Counted from the stretch's first letter, positions 10,159 through 19,414 are shown. The stretch: 64,000 bases of DNA from Bradyrhizobium cosmicum (GCF_007290395.2 NZ_CP041656.2:496001-560000), one strand, 5' to 3'. The notes: generated by a model not told the origin, from the letters alone. Made by a program: numbers and translations.

Positions 10159-11697
10159 CTAGCGTACTCCGTAGCTTGCGAATTCCTGAACGATGTTCGG
10201 ATCCATCGCCTTGGCGTTGGCGATATCGAGCGCGCCTTCCTGGGCCGAGCCGTTGCGCTGCTTGGCGATTCCGCGCCCGAACAGCGAGGAAGTCAGGCGC
10301 GGGTTGATCTTCAAAGCCGCGTCGAAATCGGCAATGGCGTTCTTGACCGCGCCCGATTTCAGGTTGACGAGGCCCCGGCTGTCCAGCGCATCGACGAAAT
10401 TCGGGCGGAGCCGCAGAGCCTCGTTGCAATCCTTCAGGGCGCCCTGGAGGTCCCCGATCACAGTGCGGGTCCAGCAGCGGTTGTTGAGTGCCTCGACGTC
10501 CTTCGAGTTGATGCGAAGCGTGTCGTCGAAATCCTTGATGGCGAGGTTGTAGGCGCCCTTGCTGGCATAGACCTGGCCGCGCCGGTATAGCGCGTTCACG
10601 TCGTCCGGGTTGGCCGCGATCTTGGCCGTCAGGCCCTTGATGGTCGGGTCTTCCGCCAGCGCGGCCGCGCTCGGCCCGCTATCCATGCTTGGAGCGGGGG
10701 CGGTCTCGGCAGGTTTCACCGGCGGTGGCGGTGGCGGCGGAGGCAGGGCGGCCTCGACCTGCGGCTTCGGCGCCGGTGCCGGGGCCGGTGCGGGAGGAGG
10801 GGCAGGCGCCGGTGCGGCCGCCGTATCGGCCGGCTTCGGCGGCGCAGGCGGTGATGGCGGCGCGGGCGGAGCCGGAGGCGGGTTGTTGGCGATGACCGGC
10901 GGCGGGGGAGGCGGCTGTGTCGTCGCCGGTGGGCGCGATCCGCCGGCTCCCGGAATGAACGAGAAGTCTTCGGCGAGCGACGAGGATATCCACGGCACCT
11001 GCTCGCCGCGGGACGCGCGGGTGACGCCCATCTTGGTGCGGTTCAGCGTCTCCTCTGCCATCAGATCGGGGACGCGGATTTCCTTCAGGAGCTCTTGGAC
11101 GAACAGGCTGTGGTCGCCGCCGGCGTCGGATACCACCGAGGCCAGCGCCGCCGAGTACATCACCAGCGTGCCATTCGGCGCGATGACCGGGGTCAGGCCG
11201 GCCGAGAAGCTGCGGAACCGGCGTTCGAACGGGTTGCGCCTGGAGGCGTCGATCAGCGCGATCTTGACGCCGGCGCCGCGGGTGTTGAGCTCGCCGAGCA
11301 CGGTTTCGAGGCTGATGCCGTCGCGGCGCACGTCGGATTCGGTCCAGATCTGAGCATCGACCGGCAGCATGTAGCTCTGGCGCGCCGACTGGATGCCGAA
11401 GCCGCTGAAGAACACCAGCGCCACCGAGCCCGGCTTGATCTTGCCGTAGAGCTTGTCGAAGGCGCGGCGCATGCCGTCGCCGGTCAGGTTTTCGCCGATC
11501 TCGACGGAGAAGCCGTCGCGCTTGAGCTCGTCGGCGACGTCGCGCGCATCGTTGAGCGGTTCCTTCAGCGGGGCATCCGCATCAGGATATTTCGCATTGC
11601 CGATCACCAGCGCAAAACGGTCGCCGGCGGCCAGCGACGGCGCAGTCGGAACGAGCGAAACGAGCAAGGGCAGAAGAAAAAGGAAGCGAATTTTCAT
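10159..11697 (-). CDS. Secreted caspase-fold protein with TPR repeats, catalytic residues lost
   Basis: The 512-residue product has a signal peptide (about 1-24), a peptidase C14 (caspase/metacaspase) fold at about 25-245, a Pro/Ala-rich linker at about 255-340 and TPR repeats at about 355-500. In active members the catalytic His lies in SGHG and the Cys in IDAC. Here the corresponding sequences read SGFG (Phe100) and IDAS (Ser152), so both dyad residues are missing and protease activity is not expected. The fold is otherwise intact and the frame has no breaks, which points to a maintained pseudo-enzyme or protein-interaction role. Confidence 0.85.
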   Translation of the reverse strand: MKIRFLFLLPLLVSLVPTAPSLAAGDRFALVIGNAKYPDADAPLKEPLNDARDVADELKRDGFSVEIGENLTGDGMRRAFDKLYGKIKPGSVALVFFSGFGIQSARQSYMLPVDAQIWTESDVRRDGISLETVLGELNTRGAGVKIALIDASRRNPFERRFRSFSAGLTPVIAPNGTLVMYSAALASVVSDAGGDHSLFVQELLKEIRVPDLMAEETLNRTKMGVTRASRGEQVPWISSSLAEDFSFIPGAGGSRPPATTQPPPPPPVIANNPPPAPPAPPSPPAPPKPADTAAAPAPAPPPAPAPAPAPKPQVEAALPPPPPPPPVKPAETAPAPSMDSGPSAAALAEDPTIKGLTAKIAANPDDVNALYRRGQVYASKGAYNLAIKDFDDTLRINSKDVEALNNRCWTRTVIGDLQGALKDCNEALRLRPNFVDALDSRGLVNLKSGAVKNAIADFDAALKINPRLTSSLFGRGIAKQRNGSAQEGALDIANAKAMDPNIVQEFASYGVR

Positions 11698-12104
11698 AAT
11701 GAGCGCGGTCCAGCCAAAAAGGCGCCGTTACCAGCTTGCGCCGCGGCGACCTTAACTTACGCAATGTGCATTATCAAACCGGGGAAGGGGGGCGTCAACC
11801 GCTTGGAGATTCGGCGTTATCGCGACAATTGACCGCGACGCTCGGGAACGCTGCGAGGGGAATAATAAGAGGATTGTCACATTCGCGCTCGACACGATTG
11901 GGGTTGGGTCTTGCGGCGGACTTGCGAGGGCCGCCAAAATCTTGAGGCAGCTACGTTCTAGGGCCGTTATGGCGAAGCCAGTGTGATTGGTCTCACATTG
12001 CAGCTCTGCCCTTGTCGCAATGCGCGGTGTTTGACCTTTGCGGCGGACAATGGCTTGGTGCGCGCGATCATCCCGCACGATCCAACTTCAGAAAAAGAAA
12101 GACC
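11698..12104. other. Divergent intergenic region
   Basis: These 407 bases separate the minus-strand caspase-fold gene from the plus-strand lactonase-like gene and must hold both promoters. No convincing coding frame is seen. I see no strong hairpin or duplicated element here. AAAAAGAAAGA just before ATG 12105 serves as a weak ribosome binding site for the right-hand gene. Confidence 0.5.
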
Positions 12105-12911
12105 ATGGGAAACGCCTACGAAATCTACGCCCTGCGCTATGCGACAATGACGCCGCGCACCCCCAGCATGAATTTCCTTCAGCCCGATCCGCACGACAGC
12201 GCAGCGCAGGACCTCGACTACTTCGTCTGGCTGATCCGCGGCGGCGGCCGCGACATCCTGGTCGATACCGGCTTCAATGCCGAGGAAGCGAGCGCGCGGG
12301 CGCGCAAGCTGACGCTCAATCCGGTCGACGCGCTGGAGCGCTTCGGCGTCGCGGCGCCGGCCATTCGCGACATTATCGTGACACATCTGCACTACGATCA
12401 TGCCGGCAATCTCGACCGCTTCCCGAATGCGCGCTTCCATCTCCAGGAGCGCGAGATGGCTTACGCGACCGGACGCTGCATGTGCAACGGACTGTTGCGA
12501 CATCCGTTCTCGGTCGAGCACGTCACGCAGATGGTGCGCCACGTCTATCGCGAGCGTGTCACCTTCTATTCCGGCGACGGCGAGGTTGCGCCCGGCGTCA
12601 CCGTGCACCGTGTCGGCGGCCATTCGGACGGCTTGCAGGTAGTCAAGGTCGAGACCGCGCGCGGGCCGGTGGTGCTGGCGTCCGACGCCGCGCATTACTA
12701 CGCCAATCTGCAGCGGCGCAGCCCGTTCCCGATCGTCCTTGATATCGGCGACATGGCGCAGGGCTGGGAGATGATCGAACGTCTCGCGGGGCATCCTGAC
12801 CGGTTCATTCCCGGCCATGATCCGATCGTCACGGAGATCTATCCACGCGCCAGCGACAAGGTCGACGCCTGGGCGCTGCACCTGCCGCCGTCGCGGTCGT
12901 TTGCGAAATGA
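12105..12911 (+). CDS. N-acyl homoserine lactonase-like metallo-beta-lactamase fold hydrolase
   Basis: The product is 268 residues with the zinc motif HLHYDH at about residues 94-99, followed by GNLDRFPNARFHLQERE. This is the pattern of AttM/AiiA-like quorum-quenching lactonases and related esterases. Further metal ligands are expected at the GGHSDG site and at the SDAAHYY site, which are both present. The substrate is not shown by sequence; its position beside aromatic catabolism genes allows a lactone or ester from that pathway. I chose ATG 12105 since the preceding 31 codons of the open frame are unlike the family. Confidence 0.82.
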   Translation: MGNAYEIYALRYATMTPRTPSMNFLQPDPHDSAAQDLDYFVWLIRGGGRDILVDTGFNAEEASARARKLTLNPVDALERFGVAAPAIRDIIVTHLHYDHAGNLDRFPNARFHLQEREMAYATGRCMCNGLLRHPFSVEHVTQMVRHVYRERVTFYSGDGEVAPGVTVHRVGGHSDGLQVVKVETARGPVVLASDAAHYYANLQRRSPFPIVLDIGDMAQGWEMIERLAGHPDRFIPGHDPIVTEIYPRASDKVDAWALHLPPSRSFAK

Positions 12912-12920
12912 TGCGATAGC

Positions 12921-12960
12921 GTCATTCCGGGCTCGCCGCTTTGCGGCGCCCCGGAATGAC
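12921..12960. terminator. Hairpin between convergent genes
   Basis: The arms GTCATTCCGGG and CCCGGAATGAC are exact inverted copies at 12921-12931 and 12950-12960. They lie just after the stop of the plus-strand lactonase-like gene and just before the stop of the minus-strand MarR gene. The position suits a bidirectional terminator. There is no U tract, and the same motif also occurs as a dispersed palindrome in related genomes, so it may be a repeat used as a terminator. Confidence 0.5.
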
Positions 12961-12968
12961 AGCGGAGA

Positions 12969-13511
12969 TCAATACGCCTGCTTGGCGTCGGCCTCTTCGC
13001 TTGTCTGGATCAGGTCGAGGCTGTCCTCGATCTTGCCGAGCAAAGCCGATAGCAGCTTACGCTCTTGCGCGGACAGGCAGGCGAGGATCTCGTCTTCCCG
13101 CCGCAGCAATTGCGGGAACAGCTCCTCGTATAGGGCGCGGCCCTTGGCCGTCAGTTGCAGGCGGAATTCGCGGCGGTCGGCCTCGTTCTCGACCCGCTCG
13201 ATCAGCTTTTCGTGCAGCAGCGTCGTCACCGCGCGGCTGATGGTCGATTTGTGCGTGCGCGTGCATTGCGAGATGTATTGCGCACTGCATGCGTCGTTGC
13301 GGAAGCCGAGCGTGGCGATCACGCGCCAGGCCGGAATATCGAGGCCGTGGCGCTCCTGATACTCGACCGCGAGCGCGGCGCTCACCTCCGCGGCGAGCCG
13401 GTTGAGGCGGAACGGTACGAACTTGAACAGATCGAGCCGGGTTTTTTCTCGCGGCGATGCCTCGCGAGCCTGCCGTGTTTTCAGCGCGATGTCGCTGGAT
13501 GTCCTCGCCAA
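12969..13511 (-). CDS. MarR family transcriptional regulator
   Basis: The 180-residue product has the MarR winged-helix core: PAWRVIATLGF, then the recognition region CTRTHKSTISRAVTTLLHEKLIERVENEADRREFRLQLTAKG with its wing. It is divergent from the FAD hydroxylase and homogentisate genes, and a 20-base palindrome lies between them, so it probably represses that operon until an aromatic intermediate binds. The frame has no ATG. The only usable start is TTG 13511, with GGAG eight bases upstream. Ligand is inferred, not seen. Confidence 0.88.
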   Translation of the reverse strand: MARTSSDIALKTRQAREASPREKTRLDLFKFVPFRLNRLAAEVSAALAVEYQERHGLDIPAWRVIATLGFRNDACSAQYISQCTRTHKSTISRAVTTLLHEKLIERVENEADRREFRLQLTAKGRALYEELFPQLLRREDEILACLSAQERKLLSALLGKIEDSLDLIQTSEEADAKQAY

Positions 13512-13559
13512 GCAGAGCGCTCCGAATTCCAGTTGACGGCCGGCCGGCTCCGGTCCAAA

Positions 13560-13579
13560 ATAGTTGCACGTGAGACTAT
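13560..13579. promoter_or_regulatory. Palindromic MarR operator candidate
   Basis: The sequence reads ATAGTTGCAC-GTGAGACTAT. The two ten-base halves match in eight positions when inverted. It lies in the 110-base gap between the divergent MarR gene and the FAD hydroxylase gene, where a MarR dimer would be expected to bind and control both directions. Confidence 0.6.
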
Positions 13580-13621
13580 CTAGCAGATCAGTCTTCTTCT
13601 GACCAGAGCCGAGGTTAGTGT

Positions 13622-15241
13622 ATGGCGCCGGCCAATACGGATCAGGCCAAAACCCAGTTCGGCTATCGCCGTCATCCCGACCAGGACCGAGCCGGCCAAA
13701 ATCCGGCGGAGCACCCGGTCGTGATCGTCGGCGCAGGCCCGGTCGGGCTGTCGCTGGCGATTGATCTTGCCCAGCGCGGCCAGCACGTCGTTCTTCTGGA
13801 TGACGCCGACCGCATCGGCGAAGGCTCGCGCGCGATCTGCTTCTCGAAACGTTCGCTGGAATATTGGGACCGGCTCGGCGTCGGCGACCGCATGGTCGAC
13901 AAGGGCGTGGTGTGGAGCGTCGGCCGAATCTTTCACGGCGAGTCCCAGCTCTACCAGTTCAACCTGCTGCCGGAAGATGGTCACAAGCGGCCCGCGTTCA
14001 TCAATCTGCAGCAATATTACGCGGAGGCCTATCTGGTCGACCGCATCGGCGATCTGCCTGCGATCGACCTGCGCTGGCGCAACAAGGTGACGGCGCTCGA
14101 GCAGCGCAACGACTCCGTCGCGCTGACGATCGAGACGCCGGAGGGCGCCTATCGCCTGCACGCGCAATATGTCGTCGCCTGCGACGGCGCACGCTCCTCC
14201 CTGCGGCAGATGGTCGGCGCCGAGTTCGCCGGCCAGGTGTTCGAAGACCAGTTCTTGATCGCCGACGTCAAGATGACCGCGGAATTCCCGACTGAGCGCT
14301 GGTTCTGGTTCGATCCGCCGTTCCATGCGGGACGTTCGGCGCTGCTGCACCGCCAGCCCGACGACGTCTGGCGGATCGACCTCCAGCTCAATCGCTATGC
14401 CGATCCGGTCGTTGAGAAGAAACCCGAGAACGTACGGCCGCGGATCGCGCGCATGCTCGGCCACGACAAGTTCGAGTTCGAGTGGATCTCACTCTACAAG
14501 TTCCAGTGCCGACGAATGGACCGCTTCATCCACGGCCGCGTGATTTTCGCCGGCGATTCCGCGCATCAGGTCTCGCCGTTCGGTGCGCGGGGCGCCAATT
14601 CGGGTCTCGAGGACGCAGAGAATCTGTCATGGAAGCTCGATCGTGTGCTGCGCGGCAAGTCGCCCGCGAGCCTGCTCGAGAGCTACCATGCCGAGCGCAG
14701 CATGGCGGCCGACGAGAACATCCGCGAATCCACCCGTTCGACCGATTTCATGGCGCCGAACTCGCACCAGGAGGCGCGGCTGCGCAAGGCCGTGCTGTCG
14801 CTGGCCAAGGAGACGGAGTTCGGCAAGCGAATGGTCAACGGTGGCCGGCTCTCGGTGCCGTGCGGCTATGACTCGCCGCTGTCATCGCCCGACGCGGATG
14901 CGTGGTGCGGCGGGCCGTCGCCGGGACGTTCGATGCTCGATGCGCCGATTGCGGGCGAGAGCGCCTATTTGACGGACGCGTTCAGCAAGGGCGGAACGGA
15001 GTTCACCTTGCTGTCGTTCAGCAATGGCGCGGGGATCAAGACGCCCGATGGCGTCAAGGATATCCGCATCGGCGGCGCGGGCGGACTGGCCGACCCCTCG
15101 GGCCTCGTCGCGAAGCGCTACGACGCCGAGGCCGGGGCAGCCTATCTGCTGCGGCCCGATGGCTACGTTGCGGCGCGCTTCCGTCATCCGACGCGCGAGC
15201 TGGTCGCGGCGGCGCTGTCGCGCGCCCAAGGTTTGAATTGA
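13622..15241 (+). CDS. FAD-dependent aromatic hydroxylase (PheA/TfdB/MhpA-like)
   Basis: The 539-residue product has the dinucleotide-binding motif VIVGAGPVGLSLA at about residues 36-48, the DG motif ACDGARSSLRQ near 185, and the second FAD motif GDSAHQVSPFGARGANSGLEDAEN near 315. This is the class A flavoprotein monooxygenase layout; the C-terminal thioredoxin-like part is of normal length. It opens an apparent operon with the DUF2783, MBL and hmgA genes under the MarR palindrome. A likely role is ring hydroxylation that feeds homogentisate or a related dihydroxylated compound. The exact substrate cannot be read from sequence. Confidence 0.85.
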   Translation: MAPANTDQAKTQFGYRRHPDQDRAGQNPAEHPVVIVGAGPVGLSLAIDLAQRGQHVVLLDDADRIGEGSRAICFSKRSLEYWDRLGVGDRMVDKGVVWSVGRIFHGESQLYQFNLLPEDGHKRPAFINLQQYYAEAYLVDRIGDLPAIDLRWRNKVTALEQRNDSVALTIETPEGAYRLHAQYVVACDGARSSLRQMVGAEFAGQVFEDQFLIADVKMTAEFPTERWFWFDPPFHAGRSALLHRQPDDVWRIDLQLNRYADPVVEKKPENVRPRIARMLGHDKFEFEWISLYKFQCRRMDRFIHGRVIFAGDSAHQVSPFGARGANSGLEDAENLSWKLDRVLRGKSPASLLESYHAERSMAADENIRESTRSTDFMAPNSHQEARLRKAVLSLAKETEFGKRMVNGGRLSVPCGYDSPLSSPDADAWCGGPSPGRSMLDAPIAGESAYLTDAFSKGGTEFTLLSFSNGAGIKTPDGVKDIRIGGAGGLADPSGLVAKRYDAEAGAAYLLRPDGYVAARFRHPTRELVAAALSRAQGLN

Positions 15242-15249
15242 GGACTGGC

Positions 15250-15474
15250 ATGCCGCTTTCCACCAACTCCAATTTCGCGCGTCCCGACGATGCCTTCCGC
15301 GCCATCGTCGAAGCGCATCGCGGCCTCACCGACGAGCAGAGCGCGGATTTCGACGCGGCCCTGGTGCTGATCCTCGCCAACCACATCGGCGACCTCGACG
15401 TGCTCCGTGAGGCGATCGGGCTTGCAAAGCGCCGCATGATCGTCGGCCAGCAGCAACAACAGCAACAACAATAA
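15250..15474 (+). CDS. DUF2783 small protein with poly-glutamine tail
   Basis: The 74-residue product follows the hydroxylase stop by eight bases. Its core (ARPDDAFRAIVEAHRGLTDE, then LVLILANHIGDLDVLREAI) matches the small DUF2783 proteins often found beside such monooxygenases; the role is unknown. The last eight residues are all glutamine, encoded by mixed CAG and CAA codons just before TAA. That tract may vary by replication slippage. Confidence 0.75.
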   Translation: MPLSTNSNFARPDDAFRAIVEAHRGLTDEQSADFDAALVLILANHIGDLDVLREAIGLAKRRMIVGQQQQQQQQ

Positions 15475-15497
15475 CCTCGTGACCTAAGGATGAATTG

Positions 15498-16454
15498 ATG
15501 GCGAAGAACTTCGCATCCACCGGCGATCTCTCCGAGAAGAAAATCACCTTCTCCGAGATTGGCCCCGATCTCTACGCCTTCACCGCCGAGGGCGATCCGA
15601 ACACGGCGATCATCGTCGGCGACGACGGCTGCCTCGTGTTCGATGCACAGTCGACGCCGGCGATGGCCAACAAGGTGATCGAGCGCGTCAAGACTGTCAC
15701 CGACAAGCCGATCAAATATGTCGTGCTGTCGCATTATCACGCCGTGCGCGTGCTGGGAGCGTCCGCCTACAAGGCGCAAGGCATCGTGGCCTCGCAGGAG
15801 ACCCGTCGGCTGATCGCCGAGCGCGGCCAGCAGGATTGGGATTCCGAATATGGCCGTTTCCCGCGCCTGTTCCAGGATGCCGCCAGCATTCCGGGGCTGA
15901 CCTGGCCGACGCTGACCTTCGAAGGTGAGATGTCGATCTATCTGGGCAAGCGCGAAGTCCGCCTGATGCAGCTTGGCGCCGGCCACACTTCGGGCGACAT
16001 CGTCGCCTGGGTGCCGGATGCCGACGTCATGTTCTCCGGCGATCTCATCGAGTATCACTCGGCCTGCTATTGCGGCGATGCGCATTTGCGGGAATGGCCG
16101 ATGACGCTGAACGAGATCCGCAACTTCAATCCGAAGGCGATCGCGCCGGGTCGCGGCGATGCGCTGAAGGGCACCGCGACGGTGCGCGAAGCCATCGCGA
16201 TGACGCGCGACTTCGTCACCTCGCTCTATGGCGCCGCCGAGATCTCCGTCGCCAAAGGCCGGACGCTGAAGGAGACGATGGCGGCGACGCGCGAAGTGAT
16301 GGATCCGAAGTTCCACAGCTTCGCCATCTACGAGCACTGCCTGCCGTTCAACGTGTCGCGCGCCTATGACGAAGCGTCGGGGATCGACGATCCCGTGATC
16401 TGGACCGACAAGCGCGACCAGGAAATGTGGGCCGCTCTGCAAGGAGGAGGATAG
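15498..16454 (+). CDS. MBL-fold metallo-hydrolase (quinoprotein relay-like)
   Basis: The 318-residue product is a metallo-beta-lactamase fold protein, with [13 protein letters not shown] replacing the canonical HxHxDH motif. The pattern is HYHAVR, so the usual Asp-His pair of the first zinc site is altered to Val-Arg. Later sites GAGHTSGD and FSGDLIEYH remain. It is encoded between the DUF2783 and hmgA genes, a neighbourhood that suggests a role in homogentisate or gentisate-type metabolism. ATG 15498 has AAGGA eight bases upstream. The reaction is unknown, and the odd metal site makes hydrolase activity uncertain. Confidence 0.78.
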   Translation: MAKNFASTGDLSEKKITFSEIGPDLYAFTAEGDPNTAIIVGDDGCLVFDAQSTPAMANKVIERVKTVTDKPIKYVVLSHYHAVRVLGASAYKAQGIVASQETRRLIAERGQQDWDSEYGRFPRLFQDAASIPGLTWPTLTFEGEMSIYLGKREVRLMQLGAGHTSGDIVAWVPDADVMFSGDLIEYHSACYCGDAHLREWPMTLNEIRNFNPKAIAPGRGDALKGTATVREAIAMTRDFVTSLYGAAEISVAKGRTLKETMAATREVMDPKFHSFAIYEHCLPFNVSRAYDEASGIDDPVIWTDKRDQEMWAALQGGG

Positions 16455-16456
16455 AA

Positions 16457-17803
16457 ATGAACATCAATACCTCGCCTGATCAGATCATCCGCAGCTCGGC
16501 GCAGGTCACGCCGGGCTACATGTCCGGCTTCGGCAACAGCTTCGAGACCGAAGCGCTGCCGGGCGCCTTGCCGATCGGGCGCAACTCGCCGCAGCGCTGC
16601 GCCTACGGGCTCTATGCCGAGCAGCTCTCGGGCTCGCCCTTCACTGCGCCGCGTGGCACCAACGAGCGGTCCTGGCTCTATCGCATCCGCCCCTCGGTCA
16701 AGCACTCCGGCCGGTTCGAAAAGGCCGATGCCGGCCTGTGGCGGTCGGCGCCGTGTCATGAATACGATTTGCCGATCGCGCAGTTGCGCTGGGATCCGGC
16801 GCCGATCCCGAAGGAGGATACGACCTTTCTGCAGGGCGTGCAGACCATGACGACCGCGGGTGACGTCAATACGCAGGCGGGCATGGCGGCGCATATGTAC
16901 CTCATCACCAAGTCGATGGTGGACCAGCATTTCTACAATGCCGATGGCGAGCTGATGTTCGTGCTCCAGCACGGCAAGCTCCGCCTCGTAACCGAGTTCG
17001 GCCGCATCGACGCCGAGCCCGGCGAGATCGTGGTGATCCCGCGCGGCGTGAAATTCCGCGTCGAGATTTCGAACGGGCCTGCGCGCGGCTATCTCTGCGA
17101 GAATTATGGCGGTGCCTTCACGCTGCCGGAGCGTGGGCCGATCGGCGCCAATTGTCTCGCCAATGCGCGCGACTTCCTCACGCCGGTTGCCTACTACGAG
17201 GACAAGGACACGCCCACCGAGCTGTTCGTCAAATGGGGCGGCGCGCTATTCAAGACGAATTTGCCGCACTCGCCGATCGACGTGGTCGCCTGGCACGGCA
17301 ACTACGCGCCTTACAAATACGATCTGCGCACCTTCTCTCCGGTCGGCGCGATCGGCTTCGACCATCCCGATCCCTCGATCTTCACGGTACTGACCTCGCC
17401 GTCCGAGACGGCGGGCACCGCGAACATCGACTTCGTGATCTTCCCGGAGCGCTGGATGGTCGCCGACAACACCTTCCGTCCGCCGTGGTATCACATGAAC
17501 ATCATGAGCGAGTTCATGGGCCTGATCTACGGCGTCTACGACGCCAAGCCGCAGGGCTTTGTCCCCGGTGGGGCCAGCCTGCATAACTGCATGCTGCCGC
17601 ACGGCCCCGACCGCGACGCCTTCGAGCATGCCAGCAATGGCGAACTGAAGCCGGTGAAGCTGACGGGCACGATGGCCTTCATGTTCGAGACCCGCTACCC
17701 GCAGCGCGTCACGGCGCATGCCGCGAATGCGTCGACGTTGCAGGAGGACTACGCGGATTGTTGGAAGGGGCTGGAGAAGCGGTTCGACCCGAATAGGCCG
17801 TAG
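16457..17803 (+). CDS. hmgA: Homogentisate 1,2-dioxygenase
   Basis: The 448-residue product opens the ring of homogentisate to maleylacetoacetate in tyrosine and phenylalanine breakdown. Family marks include [19 protein letters not shown] at the N-terminus, the cupin core, and the iron-binding stretch [18 protein letters not shown], holding the His and Glu ligands, followed by [11 protein letters not shown]. The length is normal for the family. A strong AAGGAGGAGG precedes ATG 16457, and the start nearly abuts the preceding MBL gene, which supports one transcript. Confidence 0.97.
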   Translation: MNINTSPDQIIRSSAQVTPGYMSGFGNSFETEALPGALPIGRNSPQRCAYGLYAEQLSGSPFTAPRGTNERSWLYRIRPSVKHSGRFEKADAGLWRSAPCHEYDLPIAQLRWDPAPIPKEDTTFLQGVQTMTTAGDVNTQAGMAAHMYLITKSMVDQHFYNADGELMFVLQHGKLRLVTEFGRIDAEPGEIVVIPRGVKFRVEISNGPARGYLCENYGGAFTLPERGPIGANCLANARDFLTPVAYYEDKDTPTELFVKWGGALFKTNLPHSPIDVVAWHGNYAPYKYDLRTFSPVGAIGFDHPDPSIFTVLTSPSETAGTANIDFVIFPERWMVADNTFRPPWYHMNIMSEFMGLIYGVYDAKPQGFVPGGASLHNCMLPHGPDRDAFEHASNGELKPVKLTGTMAFMFETRYPQRVTAHAANASTLQEDYADCWKGLEKRFDPNRP

Positions 17804-17809
17804 CCTTTC

Positions 17810-17969
17810 TTACCCTCCCCTGGAGGGGGAGGGGCGTTCGCGTTAGCGAGGGGGGTGGGGTGACGGTCTCTCCGCATGGAGCACTGCCCGTGTTGAGAGA
17901 TCACCTCACCCCGTCTCATATTTCGCTGCGCTCAATATGAGCCGACCCTCCCCCTCCAGGGGAGGGTAA
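17810..17969. repeat. Intergenic palindromic element with 24-base perfect arms
   Basis: The arms at 17810-17833 and 17946-17969 are exact reverse complements, rich in CCCTCCCC / GGGGAGGG. About 112 bases lie between them, including a smaller inverted pair around TCATATT...AATATGA. It fills the hmgA-fahA gap. Elements starting and ending like this are common between genes in Bradyrhizobium and relatives, so this is likely a dispersed repeat that could also fold in the transcript. Confidence 0.8.
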
Positions 17970-17999
17970 CACCGTCACCGCCGTGCGCACGGGAAACCA

Positions 18000-19265
18000 A
18001 TGCCTCACCCCAACGATCCCAGCCTCCGCTCCTTCATCGACGTCGATGCCGCCTCCGACTTCCCGATCCAGAACCTGCCCTATGGGGTGTTCTCGACAGC
18101 GAAGACGAGCCCACGTCTCGGTGTCGCCATCGGCGATTTTGTGCTCGACCTCTGGGAATTGGAGCAGGAGGGGCTGATCAGCGTCGGCGATCCCGGCGTC
18201 TTTGCCGTCGGTCTCAATGCGCTGATGCACAAGGGGCCGCAGGTCTGGTCTCGGATACGTTCGCGAATTTCCGAGTTGCTGCGCGACGACAATCCCGAGC
18301 TACGCGACAACAAGCAACTGCGTGACCACGTGCTGATCCCGCGCGCCGACGTGACGATGCACATGCCGTTCAACGTCTCCGGCTACACAGACTTCTACTC
18401 GTCGAAAGAGCACGCCACCAATGTCGGCGTGATGTTCCGCGGCAAGGACAATGCGCTGCAGCCGAACTGGCTGCATATGCCGATCGCTTATAACGGCCGC
18501 GCCTCCACCGTCGTGGTGTCAGGTACCAAGGTGAAGCGGCCGCGCGGGCAGCTGAAGCCGCCGAATGTCGATGTGCCCAGTTTCGGGCCCTGCAAGCGCC
18601 TCGATTTCGAGCTGGAGATGGGCGTGGTGGTCGGCCAGTCGTCGCCGATCGGCTGCATGCTGACGGAGCAGCAGGCCGAGGAGATGATCTTCGGCTTCGT
18701 GCTTCTCAACGACTGGAGCGCGCGCGACATCCAGCAATGGGAATATGTGCCGCTCGGCCCGTTCCTCGCCAAGGCGTTTGCGACCTCGATCAGCCCGTGG
18801 GTGGTGACGCGCGAGGCGCTGGAGCCGTTCCGCCTGAAGGGGCCGGAGCAGGAGCCGGTGCCGCTCGACTATCTCAAGCAGACGAGACCTCAGAATTACA
18901 ACGTCGAGCTCGACGTCTCGTTGCGCCCTGGCGGCGCGAATGCTCCTATCAGCATCAGCCGCACCAATTTCAAATACATGTACTGGTCCTCGGTGCAGCA
19001 GCTGGTGCACCACGCCTCCTCGGGCTGTGCCATGAATGTCGGCGATCTCCTGGGCAGCGGCACCATCTCCGGCCCGGAGAAGGATCAACGCGGTAGCTTG
19101 CTCGAGATCAGCTGGAACGGCACCGAGCCGGTCGAACTCCCCGGCGGCGTCAAGCGCTCGTTCCTGGAAGACGGCGACAGCCTCGTCATGCGTGGCTGGT
19201 GCCAGGGCAACGGCTATCGCGTCGGGTTCGGCGAGGTCGAGGGGACGATTTTGCCGGCGGAGTAG
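18000..19265 (+). CDS. fahA: Fumarylacetoacetase
   Basis: The 421-residue product splits fumarylacetoacetate into fumarate and acetoacetate, the last step of tyrosine catabolism. It has the N-terminal FAH domain with LPYGVFS, the metal/substrate region DFYSSKEHATNVG at about residues 124-136, and LDFELEMGVVVG, then LLNDWSARDIQQWEYVPLGPF near 234-254. The length matches the family. It follows hmgA on the same strand, separated only by the palindromic repeat. Confidence 0.97.
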   Translation: MPHPNDPSLRSFIDVDAASDFPIQNLPYGVFSTAKTSPRLGVAIGDFVLDLWELEQEGLISVGDPGVFAVGLNALMHKGPQVWSRIRSRISELLRDDNPELRDNKQLRDHVLIPRADVTMHMPFNVSGYTDFYSSKEHATNVGVMFRGKDNALQPNWLHMPIAYNGRASTVVVSGTKVKRPRGQLKPPNVDVPSFGPCKRLDFELEMGVVVGQSSPIGCMLTEQQAEEMIFGFVLLNDWSARDIQQWEYVPLGPFLAKAFATSISPWVVTREALEPFRLKGPEQEPVPLDYLKQTRPQNYNVELDVSLRPGGANAPISISRTNFKYMYWSSVQQLVHHASSGCAMNVGDLLGSGTISGPEKDQRGSLLEISWNGTEPVELPGGVKRSFLEDGDSLVMRGWCQGNGYRVGFGEVEGTILPAE

Positions 19266-19287
19266 GCCTCGCTGCGGCCACAACCTC

Positions 19288-19404
19288 CATCATTGCGAGG
19301 AGCCGGCGACAAAATTGCGAAGCAATTTTGCGCTGGCGACGAAGCAATCCAGAATCTTTCAGCGGAGGGATTCTGGATGCTTCGCTGCGCTCGCGATGAC
19401 GGCG
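19288..19404. repeat. Dispersed palindromic intergenic element
   Basis: Nested inverted repeats fill this stretch after fahA. An inner perfect hairpin, CAAAATTGC-GAA-GCAATTTTG, lies at 19310-19330. An outer imperfect pair runs from GCGACGAAGCAATCCAGAATC (about 19336-19356) to GATTCTGGATGCTTCGCTGCGC (about 19369-19390). The wording ATTGCGAGGAGC...GCTCGCGATGACGG is typical of a high-copy Bradyrhizobium/Rhodopseudomonas intergenic repeat. Confidence 0.75.
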
Positions 19405-19414
19405 TGGAGCGAGT

